A stretch of DNA of 64,000 nt from Mycoplasma sp. 1578d (GTDB lineage: Bacteria; Bacillota_I; Bacilli_A; Mycoplasmatales; Metamycoplasmataceae). The notes under the pieces are model-generated. The model did not search any database. It was given only the letters and a program-made list of their open reading frames with translations, and was not told the DNA's origin. Positions within the stretch are counted from its first letter, which is position 1. Each line of letters begins with the position of its first letter. The stretch covers positions 434,001 through 498,000 of the forward strand of contig NZ_CP102081.1 of the NCBI RefSeq assembly GCF_024582695.1, given 5' to 3'. The translations under genes were made by a program, and so were the position numbers. This document shows, one piece after another, positions 1-10,040 of this stretch.

Positions 1-1
1 T

Positions 2-385
2 ATAAATGAGCGAATTGGTCTTTTAGATCGCAAAATGCGAATTGTTAAAGAAAACACTAACAACGAAGCAGAATGATTAAAATGAGCTCAAAGAGCTTTT
101 GAAAGCGTGTATGGATTTGAACTTCAAGGCGATAATTTACTCATAGCTCGGAAAAACTTATTAGCTAGCTATGTTGATTATATGCAAGATGCCCTTAAAA
201 GAGAACCTAGTGATAAAGAATTGCTTAAAATTGCAAGAATTATATCGTGAAATTTGTGGCAAATGGACGGATTAACGTTTGCAGTTCCAAATTCACAAGA
301 AATTAATTCAAGTACTTGATGTGTTATAAAAAACTGAAGAAGCAAAAAGAAAGTTATTTTTAAAAATTTAATTAAGGAGAGCTAA
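2..385 (+). CDS. C-terminal part of an adenine-specific DNA methyltransferase-like protein (5' partial)
   Basis: The frame is open from the left edge to a TAA at 383-385 and encodes 127 residues with five UGA tryptophans. The segment SVYGFELQGDNLLIARKNLL looks like the part of N6-adenine methyltransferases after the SAM-binding motif where an acidic residue contacts the cofactor. The later QMDGLTFAVP resembles the region ahead of the catalytic motif in mycoplasma restriction-modification methylases. The catalytic motif itself is not in this fragment. It sits 6 nt upstream of the large restriction-modification gene, whose RBS (AAGGAGA, 374-380) lies inside its last codons, so the two are probably co-transcribed. 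The family call is by resemblance only; the N-terminus lies outside the window. Confidence 0.6.
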
Positions 386-391
386 AAACAA

Positions 392-3300
392 ATGAACAAA
401 AGTAGGATTGAAAATTTAAAAGAATTAGATGGGATAATTCAAGGACGAATTGAACCATACATATATGCTTTTTCAACTAATACCATTCCAAATTATTTAA
501 AAATCGGAGATACTTATCGTGGGGTTTTAACTCGATTAAATGAATGAAGATTTATTTATCCATGTCTTGAGAAAAAATACGAAAACAAAGCACTTGTTAA
601 CGATCATATTTACTTTAGAGACTTTTCAATTCATCAATTTTTAGAACAAGATTTAAATAAGCAACGTTTGCAAGAGAAAGAATTATCGAGTAAAATTCTT
701 TACAGTAAAGAATTTTTTAAAGATACAATATCTCAGGAAATAGATAAAGCAATTGAAGATATTAAAGATAATTATAATAGGAATACTGGTAAATATAAAT
801 ATTACAAAATTGATGACAAAGCATCTCAAGACTTCCAATATCAAAGAGGAGAGTCTTGAACATTAAGACCAAATCAACAATTAGCTGTTGATAAATTTGT
901 ACAAGCTTGACAAAACGGAAGAACCAATCTGCTAATGTATGCAGTGATGCGTTTTGGTAAATCGTTTACCGCACTTTGTTGTGCATTAGAAATGAAGGCT
1001 AATTTAGTTTTAGTTGTATCAGCCAAAGCAGATGTTAAGGAAGAATGAAAGAAAACAGTTGAAAGTGCTGGTAATTTTAAAGATTATCGTTTTTTAGATT
1101 CAGAGAATTTATCAAGAAATCCAAATGCAATTAAGGATACATTATCGAGTCAAAAAGTAGTTATATTTTTAACATTACAAGATCTTCAAGGTAACAAAAC
1201 TAAGGCTAAGCACAAAGAATTATTAAATCAATTATTTGATTTATTAATTATTGACGAAACCCATTTTGGAGCACGAGCTCAATCATTTGGGCAAAAAATA
1301 GAAAACACATCTCATTCTAACTCTGAACAAAAATATATTAAAAACCTAAATGATGAAGTGATTGATCCTGAAATAGCTAAAGAACAAGTTAATAGTATAA
1401 AGGCAAAAATTAAACTTCATCTCTCGGGTACCCCTTATCAGATCTTAATGGGCAGTGAATTTGAAAAAGAAGATGTTATCTCATTTGTGCAATTTTACGA
1501 TATTTTTAAAGAACAAGAACAATGAAATAAAGATAATTTATATAAGGATAATGTTAATGAATGAGATAATCCTTATTATGGTTTTCCACAAATGATTCGG
1601 TTTGCTTTTAACCCAAATGAATCTTCACGTAGAAAAATGGAAGAGCTAAAAAGCACAAAAATTAGCGTTTCTCTTTCTGATTTATTTGAACCACAGTCAA
1701 TTATAAAAGACCGAAAAGAAATGTATAAAAAATTCACAAATCAAAACGAAGTACTTGATTTGCTACAGGTAATTGATGGTAGCAAAGAAGATGAAGATTT
1801 ACTAGGATTTTTGGATTATGACAAAATTAAACAAGGTAATATGTGTAGACACATGGTTATGGTGCTACCATATTGTGCTTCTTGTGATGCAATGGAAGAG
1901 CTCATTAAATCAAATAAAAACATTTTTAAAAATTTAGGTGATTACGAGATCATAAACATTTCAGGTTTAAATGCAAGAAGAAAATATAGGAAACCAATTG
2001 ATATCAAAAATAAAATTCGAAAATGTGAAAAAGAGAATAAAAAAACTTTAACACTTACAGTAAATCGAATGTTAACTGGTTCAACCGTGGAACAATGAGA
2101 TTCTATGCTTTATTTGAAAGATAGTTCTTCACCACAAGAGTATGATCAGTCCATTTTTAGACTTCAAAATCAATATATTCGAATATTAAAAAATAAAGAT
2201 GGCGACTTAATTAAAGAGAATCTTAAACCTCAAACATTACTTGTAGATTTTGATCCAAACAGAATGTTTAGAATGCAAGAGCAAAAATCATTAATTTATA
2301 ATGCTAATATTGAGCAGAATGGTAATAGTAAATTAAGAGATAGAATAGCCAAAGAATTACGCATTTCTCCAATTATTGTGATGAATAAAAATAAAATTCA
2401 TCAAGTAGAACCCAGTGATATTTTAAAAATAGCTAGTGAATATAATAATCAAAAAAGCATTTTAGATAAGGTCTTAGATATCCCGATTGATTTCTCAATA
2501 CTTAATGATAAAGATGTAAGAATGGTAATCCAAAGTCAAGGAGAATTTAATTCCAAACAAGGACTAGAAATTACTCCATTTGAAGGAATACAAGACGAAT
2601 TAAATATTGACGAATTAAATGATAATAATTATAATTCATCGAGCAAAGACGAACCTTCTTCTAAATCAAAAAATAAGTTAAAAAAAGATAAACTCAAAAA
2701 ACTCGAAAAACAAATCAGGACTTATTATCAAAGATTATTATTTTTTGCTTTTTTAACTAAAGATAAGGTCCATTCATTAGATGATATTTTAAATGTAATA
2801 AACAAAAAAGAAAATAATAGAATTGCTGAAAATTTACAATTAGAAAAAGAAGAAATCAATAAAATGTCTAAATCAATGAAGAATCCATTTAAAAAAAGTA
2901 TGTTAGATTATAAAATCCAAAATACTTCAATGCTTGCTCATGACGAAGAACTTACACCCCTTGAAAGAACCCTTAGAGCTATAAAAAACTTTAATAGAAT
3001 GTCAGAATATGAAATTATAACACCTTCAAAAATTTGTGATGATATGGTTAATTCATTACCTAAAAAAGAAATTAAACAAATAGTTAGAAATAAAGAAAAG
3101 TTCCTAGATATTGCAAGTAAATCAGGAGAATATGCATTAGCTTTATATAAAAGGTTAACAAACGAATTAGAATATCATCATGATGAAATAAAAGATCTTA
3201 TTTATTCAATTCCTACATCTTCTGTAGCGTATGAATTTACTAGAAAATTTTATGAAATTTTAGATCTTAATTTAGAAAATATTTCAAGTCACTTCAATTC

Positions 3301-4519
3301 AATCAATTTAATTGAAGAAAACCATTTAAAAGAAAAAGATACGACGATAGCTGATACAAATTTAGATTTTAAAAAAATAAATAATTTATTAACACAAGAT
3401 AAAAAATTTAGCGAAATAACAATGAAAGATGAAATAAAACCAGGAGATAATATGATTAAATTTGGTGCAGTAGTAGGAAATCCACCATATCAAAAAAACT
3501 TAATTAAAAATAATGATAATCTTTCATTAGAAGATGAAAGTCAAATTAAAAAAAATACTTCACTTTCCAAACAATTGTTTCCATATTTTGTTATGATTGG
3601 CATGCAATTATCAAATAATTACACTTCAATGATTATTCCTGCAAGATGATTTGCTGGAAAAGGTCAAGATGGATCATTTGTAAAATTTCGCAAATTTATT
3701 AAAAACAAAAATAATATATTCCAGTTACATTTATTTGAAGATTCGCAAGTTATTTTTGAAGATGTAAAACTCGCTGGTGGTGTATGTTATTTCCTTTCTG
3801 ACAGGAAAAATAATGAAAAATTAGATTTTATAAAGCATAATTCTAACGAGAAAGAAACAAAACAAGAAAGGGAACTATTTTTTGGAGATTTAGAATTTAT
3901 TTTAAGAGATAAACGTGATTATTTTATTCTTGCTAAAATTTTGAAAAATAATTTCGCTTCTTTAAACCAGATCACACAACCTAGAAATGCATTTGGTATA
4001 AGCGGTAAAAATGAATATGTTAAAAAAATATCAAAAGAACAAGCTTTTAAAAATGGATACGAATTAATGTGTAGAGAAAATAAAATAAGATATATTAGTC
4101 GAGATAAAGTGCTTAAAAATAAAGAATTATTTGATAATTACAAAATTTTTATTTCTAAAACAGCAAAATTTAATCCTTTAGATAAAAAAATTCTCAAAGA
4201 ACCTCTTGTCGCTAATCGAAAAACCGCTTGCACAGATTCTTTCATTCCTATTGGTAATTTTAAAAGTCTTAAAGAAGCTAAAAGTTTAGAAAAATATATC
4301 AAAACTAGATTTTTTAGATTTTTTGTTTCGCTTTTAAAAATTTCACAAAATACTTGTCAAAATGTTTATGAATTTGTGCCAATGCAAAATTTTACTAGTC
4401 GCTCAGACATAGACTGAGCGCAGTCGATAGGCGCAGTCGATGAACAATTATTTAATAAATATAATTTATCTACTAGCGAAAAAGAATACATCAAAACTTC
4501 AATCGAAGAGATGAATTAA
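392..4519 (+). CDS. Single-chain restriction-modification enzyme: GIY-YIG nuclease, SF2 helicase, N6-adenine methyltransferase
   Basis: This 1,375-residue protein appears to combine cleavage, translocation and methylation. Residues 21-53 (PYIYAFSTN, then YLKIGDT with a following Arg) fit a T5orf172-like GIY-YIG nuclease. Residues about 180-345 carry helicase motifs: a P-loop variant MRFGKS, the Walker B box DETH and SGTPYQ. A charged, low-complexity linker near residues 735-775 leads to the methyltransferase part, with motif I-like FLDIASKSGEYA near 904 and the catalytic NPPY near 1030. The C-terminus (DW..SI..VDEQLFNKYNLS) is what I expect at the end of this family, so the gene looks complete. 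Start ATG follows AAGGAGA. It acts on chromosomal and incoming DNA. The recognition sequence cannot be predicted. An intrinsic terminator lies about 165 nt downstream. Confidence 0.85.
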
Positions 4520-4683
4520 GTATAATCAAATAATTTTCATGAATCATTCCTTCATAATCTCAAGAATAATTTCAAGGACATTTTTTATATAAAAACCTGA
4601 TTAATCACTCAAAAATTACACCACATACTAAAAAATCAATTTTATTAAATATAAATTTCATATTTTCTAAATATGCACATTTT

Positions 4684-4716
4684 AACAAGCTAAACAAATT
4701 TTTTAGCTTGTTTTAT
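4684..4716 (+). terminator. Intrinsic terminator after the restriction-modification gene
   Basis: A perfect 11-bp stem (AACAAGCTAAA, 4684-4694, with its complement 4702-4712) has a 7-nt loop and is followed by Ts. It ends the restriction-modification transcript and separates it from the next promoter. The rest of 4520-4737 shows no coding sequence. Confidence 0.75.
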
Positions 4717-4737
4717 TTAAATTAAAATACATTAATT

Positions 4738-4743
4738 TATAAT
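4738..4743 (+). promoter_or_regulatory. Putative -10 box for the kinase/nuclease pair
   Basis: A consensus TATAAT lies 36 nt upstream of the ATG at 4780. There is no clear -35 box, which is common in mycoplasmas. A strong AAGGAAGGG ribosome-binding site follows at 4768-4776. Confidence 0.5.
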
Positions 4744-4779
4744 AATTAAAAGTACATTTTTGTTCAAAAGGAAGGGATT

Positions 4780-5433
4780 ATGGAAGTTAAAAAAAACAGA
4801 CATTCAATTATTTTAATTAATGGAAAAAGAAGAAGTGGTAAAGGTCTTTTATCCAAAGCCATAGCAACACTTGCTGAAGAAAAGGACTATAAAGGGAATG
4901 TGTACATTCTTTCTTTTGCTCAGGCAATTAAAAAAATTACTGAATCAATTTTAGTTGAATTAAAATGAGATGGTGAAAACAAAGAAATTGTGCGTCCGCT
5001 TTGAATTGCTATGGGTGAAGTAGGTCGTAATATTGATAATAATATTTGATGCTCTCGGGTAATGGATAAAATTCGTGAAATCATTAAAGAAGTTAATAAA
5101 CAAGGAAAAAATTCACTCTTTTTAATTGATGATTTACGCTTTCCTAATGAACTTGATTTTTTTAAAGGTTCATTAGCTGAATTGCAACAAATAGTTGGAG
5201 GTAATGCAAATGTTTCGGTCAATGCTATTCGGATTCAAAAATTCTTTGATGCGACAAAATTTGTACCTGGAGTGGACGATAATTCAACTGAAACTAGTTT
5301 TGATAAAATTGTTAATTTATGTTTTGACCATATTATTCCAGAAAATATTTTAATTGATCAACACTGAACTGCTAACTTTGAGAAAGTGAATATGTATGCT
5401 AAAATAATTTATGACAATTATTTAGCAAGATAA
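4780..5433 (+). CDS. Deoxynucleoside monophosphate kinase-like P-loop protein (phage type)
   Basis: This 217-residue protein has a Walker A P-loop at residues 15-22 (GKRRSGKG). It is followed by FAQAIKKI, LWIAMGEVGRNI and LIDDLRFPNE, a pattern like phage dNMP kinases of the T4 gp1/T5 type, which phosphorylate dNMPs to dNDPs. The DDLRFPNE box would correspond to the acidic/Arg region these enzymes use for substrate. It is cytoplasmic, with no signal or membrane segment. The stop (5431-5433) is one base before the ATG of the nuclease gene, so the two are one operon. The phage-like pairing suggests acquisition from a phage or mobile element, but I see no other phage genes nearby. It could instead be a different P-loop kinase. 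Confidence 0.65.
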
Positions 5434-5434
5434 T

Positions 5435-6265
5435 ATGGTAAAACGAAAATACTACAACAATATTCATTATGTTATTGATGAAGAACAAAAAATTGTGGTT
5501 TTAAAACCAGAGTTTCATGCTGAATTATTAAGTTTTGATAAATTTAAAGGATTTAAGAAAATTGGTGGGAGCACCATTGGAGATGTGCTATTAACTGGTG
5601 GATTTAAATCACAATTTTCAGCCTTTTGTCATATCGCTCGCCTAAAACTTCCAGTTTTAGCAAAAAAATATGTTAATGCTGGGACTATTTTAGAACCTCG
5701 TGTCTTTGATGCATTTCGGAACGCATATCCAAATGAACAAATTTTAAATTATCAAGCACATGAATATAATTACAACTTTTTTGAAGGAAAAAACGATTAT
5801 ATTATCGGAGTTCCAGATGGTTTTTTGCCAAGCAAAAATTGTGTTTTGGAAATCAAAACCGCTGGAGAATCTAAAATTGATAAATGAAACAAAGAAGTAG
5901 AACCTTCATATCGCAAGCAAGCTCAACTTTATGCTTATTTAATGAACGCAGAGCGTTATAAAATCATTGCTTTATTTTTAAAAGAAGATCAAGGCGATTA
6001 TCTTCACCCTGAGCTAGTTGATTTAAAAAAACGTAAAATTAAAGCTTATGATTTTGTGGTTAATTATGCTGAAGCTCAAGATGATATTGAAAAAGTTAAA
6101 CAATGGTTTGTTCACCACACTCAAACCGGAGTCTCGCCACAATATAATTTATCAATTGATACTGATCAAATTGAATATTTAAAATGTTCTACCCCTCAAG
6201 AATGAGAGAATTTACTTAATCATTGAATCAAAATTGGCAAAGCCGATCCTGATTGTCAAGCATAA
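5435..6265 (+). CDS. YqaJ/lambda-exonuclease-like PD-(D/E)xK nuclease
   Basis: This 276-residue protein has the core pattern of the lambda exonuclease/YqaJ recombinase family: Glu87 in GTILEPRVFDAF, Asp128 in GVPDGF, Glu139-x-Lys141 in LEIKT and Gln162 in RKQAQLYAYL. These positions match the metal-binding and catalytic residues of two-metal 5'-3' exonucleases. A role in end resection or recombination, or processing of foreign DNA, is inferred. It starts one base after the stop of the dNMP kinase-like gene and is followed by a terminator. No partner single-strand annealing protein is visible. Several UGA tryptophans occur in the C-terminal third. Confidence 0.7.
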
Positions 6266-6276
6266 AACATTACTCA

Positions 6277-6303
6277 AGCAAGTATCTTTATACTTGTTTT
6301 TTA
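6277..6303 (+). terminator. Intrinsic terminator after the nuclease gene
   Basis: A 7-bp stem (CAAGTAT, 6279-6285, with ATACTTG, 6290-6296) and CTTT loop is followed by a T-run, directly behind the nuclease stop codon. Confidence 0.75.
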
Positions 6304-6333
6304 TTAAATTTAGATTTTATTGTCTTAATTTAA

Positions 6334-6339
6334 TATAAT
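6334..6339 (+). promoter_or_regulatory. Putative -10 box of the MIP-like gene
   Basis: TATAAT lies 15 nt upstream of the ATG at 6355. The predicted mRNA start is near 6346, giving a leader of about 9 nt with no Shine-Dalgarno sequence. Confidence 0.5.
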
Positions 6340-6354
6340 TAAAATTGATATATT

Positions 6355-7257
6355 ATGACACCAAAACAATTATTATCTGTTTGATGAAGTAGTCAAGGTT
6401 TTTTTGCTGAAGCATTAGCCTCTTTTCTGTTAGTTTTTCTTGTTTTAATATTCATTTTTCTCACTAAAGCGTTTAAAATTAAACATCAAAAACTTTTTCT
6501 TTCAGCAACATTTACACTCGCTACATTTGTTATGTACATTCAAGTGTGATCAGCCTCTAAATATTCATTTAATAGCTCACCAACACCAATCGGGAATCCT
6601 ATTTTTGTGTTTATGCAATCTGTGTTACAAGGTTTTAAATTTAGGGGTAGAACATATTCGTTTGATTATCAATACAAAGGAATTGCCTATTTAATTGCTG
6701 GAGAGTTTTTTGGTTTTATTTTAGCTTTAGGTGCTTTTTTGGTCTTATTTTGCCCAATGAAAAGGTATTTAAGTAAAATCAATACTAAAAATAAGGAAAT
6801 AAAATCACTTACTTTGATTGATGTTTTTAAAAAAGAAGAACCCACAGTCTTAGGATATGCACTTAAAGAAGCAATTTTTATCATTATATTCTGTTTTGCT
6901 TTAGGGTATATTTTTTATATTCAAAATCCTCAATACGGACTCAGTAACTATGATGTTATTGTGGCTTTAAGTGTAGTGGTTTTTGTTCTTATTCTTGTTT
7001 CAAGTTATTTTGGCTTTTTTGCCTTTAATATTTTTATTGATTTATTTATTAGTGCCATTAACTTAATTTATGGAATTTTTGCAACCAAAACTAATATCCA
7101 CGCAATCAAAAAACCCAACTTTTATCAAAATGATTACTCAATTTATTCTTTCCATATGCTAATTTCTAGTGCTTTAACAATTGTTATTCCATTCATTGTA
7201 AGCTTTATTAGTATTGGAATTTATCAATTAACTAAAGGAGACGGATTAAACTTTTAA
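6355..7257 (+). CDS. Polytopic membrane protein, divergent MIP/aquaporin-like
   Basis: This 300-residue protein has about six hydrophobic segments (roughly 16-37, 46-64, 108-132, 170-192, 203-231 and 265-291). The first resembles the first helix of MIP channels (AEALASFLLVF). The loop SSPTPIGNPIFVF sits where the first NPA box would be, but reads NPI. The following AGEFFGFILAL resembles MIP helix 3. In the second half, the position of the second NPA-Arg box reads FNIFID, so the pore motifs are degenerate. The true function is therefore uncertain; a channel-like fold is an inference. The gene is followed after 2 nt by the first M23-like lipoprotein and probably shares its transcript. Confidence 0.55.
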
Positions 7258-7259
7258 CC

Positions 7260-9584
7260 ATGAAAAAATATTGGATTTTTAAAAAATTTATTTTACCCAT
7301 CTCAGTTCTGAGCGGAGTTTCAAGTTCTTTAATTCTTGCTTCATGCAATAGCAATACATCGCAAGAACCAAAAATTAATTTAAGTAAAGAAATATCATCA
7401 AGCAACATGCTCGATGATATCCAAGCGAAATTCAATTTAACATCTTCATCTGAATTCTTTAAGTTTCCAGAAAACGTGGATGTAAGTAAAATTAAATTTG
7501 TAAACTTTGTTACATACAATTACATTGGACAATTTGTAAAATTTGATCAAAACCACTTAAGAAGCCTGCTTAAGAAGCAATTTCCTAAGCAAGAAAAATT
7601 TATCGATGGCTTAAAGTTTGAAATCAAATATCACAGTATTCGACAAAACATTGATAATAAAAATCAAACATTAATTCCGATTAATATTATCCACGAATTT
7701 AAAGATAAAAAACATTTATACGAATATCGAACTGTTGATTTTGTAGTTAATAATTTAGGTTCAGGAAATGAACCTAAATTGCAAAAACTCACTAATGAAT
7801 TAAATATTTTAACTCAATTAGTTAATCAAAACAAACCAACAATTCAAGTTGCAAATGAGCAAGTAGTTCAACAAGTTTTACAAAATTATCGTTTAGATGA
7901 ATTATCAAATGAGCAATTAAATAAATTGTTTAAACTTACACTAACAGAAGTTGTGAACAAAAAAATAAATGATCTTTGAGACAAAAATCATTATATGGCT
8001 AAAATCTTTGTCAATGGAATATCATTTGATTCAACTTTAAACAAAGCTTTTGTATCGATTAGAGTCTCGATCTCAGATAATAGTGCTGAAGTAACTAAAG
8101 TTTTGGAAAAACGTAAACCTCAAGATCCAAAACTCACTCGAGATGATTTTGTTACAGGACTTGGAAGCTTTTCAAATCTTAATATTGGAGATAATGTTAA
8201 AGTTGAATTAGATTATTCACAAACTGCTTTAAATTCATTTTTACTAAACGAACAACTTTCTTCATTAATTAAGATTAACATTAAAGACAATTCAGTCGCT
8301 ACATACAACTTTAAAGAAATGAATCTTAGTGATTTTAGTGTTTATCTACCAGAACAATTTTCAGGTTTAATGCTCGAAAAAACTAAGGTAATTGATGCTA
8401 AAAATGCTGATTTTACTTTTAAACTAATTGATAGTAAAACTAAAAAAGAATATACATTTACTAAACACTTAGGATTAGGAAAATATGTAGATATCTTTAA
8501 ACCAGATTTTGAAGAAGCTAATCCTAAAGCATATAACTTTGTTACTGGACCATTAACTAAAGAAAATCTTTCTAAAGTTAATCCGTCAATTTTTAGTGAA
8601 TACGGAAACAAAATTCTTAGTGGTGGATATGATGACTTAAGAGGTTTTTACGCTTCTTCACCAAAATTCCCATACCAACTTCACCTTGGAGAAGATTATC
8701 TAGCTCCACGAAAAACCCCAATTATTGCTCCATATGATGGTGAAATTCTTGGAATAGTGTTCCATGATTACAAAGATAAAACCAAACACTTTGGCGAAGG
8801 AATTGGGACCACATTATTAATGAGAATTAAAACTGCTGATTTAGATATTTCTCCAAGAGAAAGAGAAATGCATTTTAAAGATGCTCAGTATGTGTATATG
8901 GGAATTATTCATCTTGATCAAGAATTAACCTTTAAAAATCAAGAATTAGGAATTAGTTCGCAACAAATTAATCAAATCAGCAAAATTAAAAAACTTGTAA
9001 ACAATAAAGTGGTTGAACAGTCAGATGAAACTGTTGATACTTACGCAACTGTGCTTGATCCAAACACCAATAAACAAGTTGCAATTACTCCTAAAAATCC
9101 ACTTAAAGTTAAAAAAGGACAAGTAATTGCTTATATTGGTGATCCAAGCGAAAATGGTGGATGAATGACTCATGCTCACATTTCAATAGTGGTTTCAGGA
9201 ACTAAGAATTGAAATGAAAATGGATTTTGATCAGCTAAAAAAGATTATTACGAAAATAGATTAAAAAGTTATGATCCACAAAATCCAGATTTAAGCAAAC
9301 ATAGTTGAGCTGGAATTAGAGTGCCCGGAGTATATTTTAGTCAACTTGATCAAAAACGTCAGGTCAATTCTGCTACTCCTAAAATCGATTCAAAAACAGG
9401 AGATCCAATTTTAAGTGTTGATAATAAGGGGATTGATAGTGGGTTTAAATATTCATTTGCTATCTTTCCAATTGAAAATCTTGAACTTAGAGATAGTTTA
9501 AGAAATCCGAATATTTTATTTAAAATTCGTACTAAAGAAACCTTTACTTTTGATATTAATACCTTATTTAACATTGAAAAATAA
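7260..9584 (+). CDS. Lipoprotein with LytM/M23 metallopeptidase domain, copy 1
   Basis: This 774-residue lipoprotein starts with a basic signal and the lipobox ILASC (Cys at about residue 30). A family-specific N-terminal region follows (ISSSNMLDDIQ, YIGQFVKF, VVNNLGS, LDELSNEQLN). The C-terminal half holds an M23 core: His475 and Asp479 in HLGED, APYDGEILGI, His551 in IIHLDQ, the KKGQVIAYIGD strand and His638/His640 in MTHAHIS. The zinc ligands of the family (H...D and the second His of HxH) are all present, so it could be active. M23 enzymes usually cut peptidoglycan, which this cell lacks; targets in other bacteria or in proteins are possible. AAAGGAG lies 19 nt before the ATG. It is anchored outside the cell. 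Confidence 0.8.
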
Positions 9585-9591
9585 TTTATAC

Positions 9592-9616
9592 AAAGCATCT
9601 AAAAAGATGCTTTTTT
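9592..9616 (+). terminator. Intrinsic terminator after lipoprotein copy 1
   Basis: A 9-bp stem (AAAGCATCT, 9592-9600, with AGATGCTTT, 9605-9613), AAAA loop and T-run. The same AAGCATC stem recurs behind copies 2 and 3. Confidence 0.85.
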
Positions 9617-10008
9617 ATTCATTTTGAGAAATGATTAGTATTTTATTAATTTTTCTTTTTATATTGTTATTTTTGTATAATAAAATGTGATACAACTCAG
9701 AAATAATTATCAAATAATTGATTAAGTCATTTCTGGTTTTTAGAAGATCCAACTTCGCTGTTATTAGTTTCACGTTGATCATTTATTTATTAGCACTAAA
9801 GTCATTAGAATATGTTTCATGTTTTAGTGATAATAAATAATATAAATGAAAAATAAATTCATTTATTTAATAATATAATCACACCGTTGATTAGCTTTGG
9901 ATAAAGCTATCTTTTAGGACAATAAACTAATAAAAACCATTAATGATCTTGATTAAGAAAAACAATAACAAAAAGTTTTTAAAGCTTTATTAGTGCGAAC
10001 ACGCACAA
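9617..10008 (+). other. Non-coding, hairpin-rich spacer between lipoprotein copies 1 and 2
   Basis: No reading frame of useful length is open here in either code. Besides the long inverted repeat at 9783-9840 there are a 9-bp hairpin (ATAAATGAA, 9842-9850, with 9858-9866) and a 7-bp hairpin (TAGCTTT, 9892-9898, with 9903-9909). In addition, ACTAATAAA at 9926-9934 can pair with 9986-9994. The region may hold a structured leader or a small RNA; nothing known is recognised. Confidence 0.5.
9783..9840. repeat. 18-nt inverted repeat (one mismatch)
   Basis: Arms 9783-9800 (starting TTATTTATTA and ending CACTAAA) and 9823-9840 are complementary at 17 of 18 positions, with a 22-nt loop. No T-run follows, so it is not an ordinary terminator. 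Confidence 0.65.
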
Positions 10009-10014
10009 TATAAT
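9993..10014 (+). promoter_or_regulatory. Putative promoter of lipoprotein copy 2 with a GC-rich hairpin before the -10 box
   Basis: TATAAT lies at 10009-10014. Immediately upstream is the hairpin GTGCG-AACA-CGCAC (9993-10006), one of the few GC-rich spots in the area. The dyad could be an operator; this is an inference. Confidence 0.45.
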
Positions 10015-10040
10015 ATAGGAGCATAAATCAGATTCAAACT

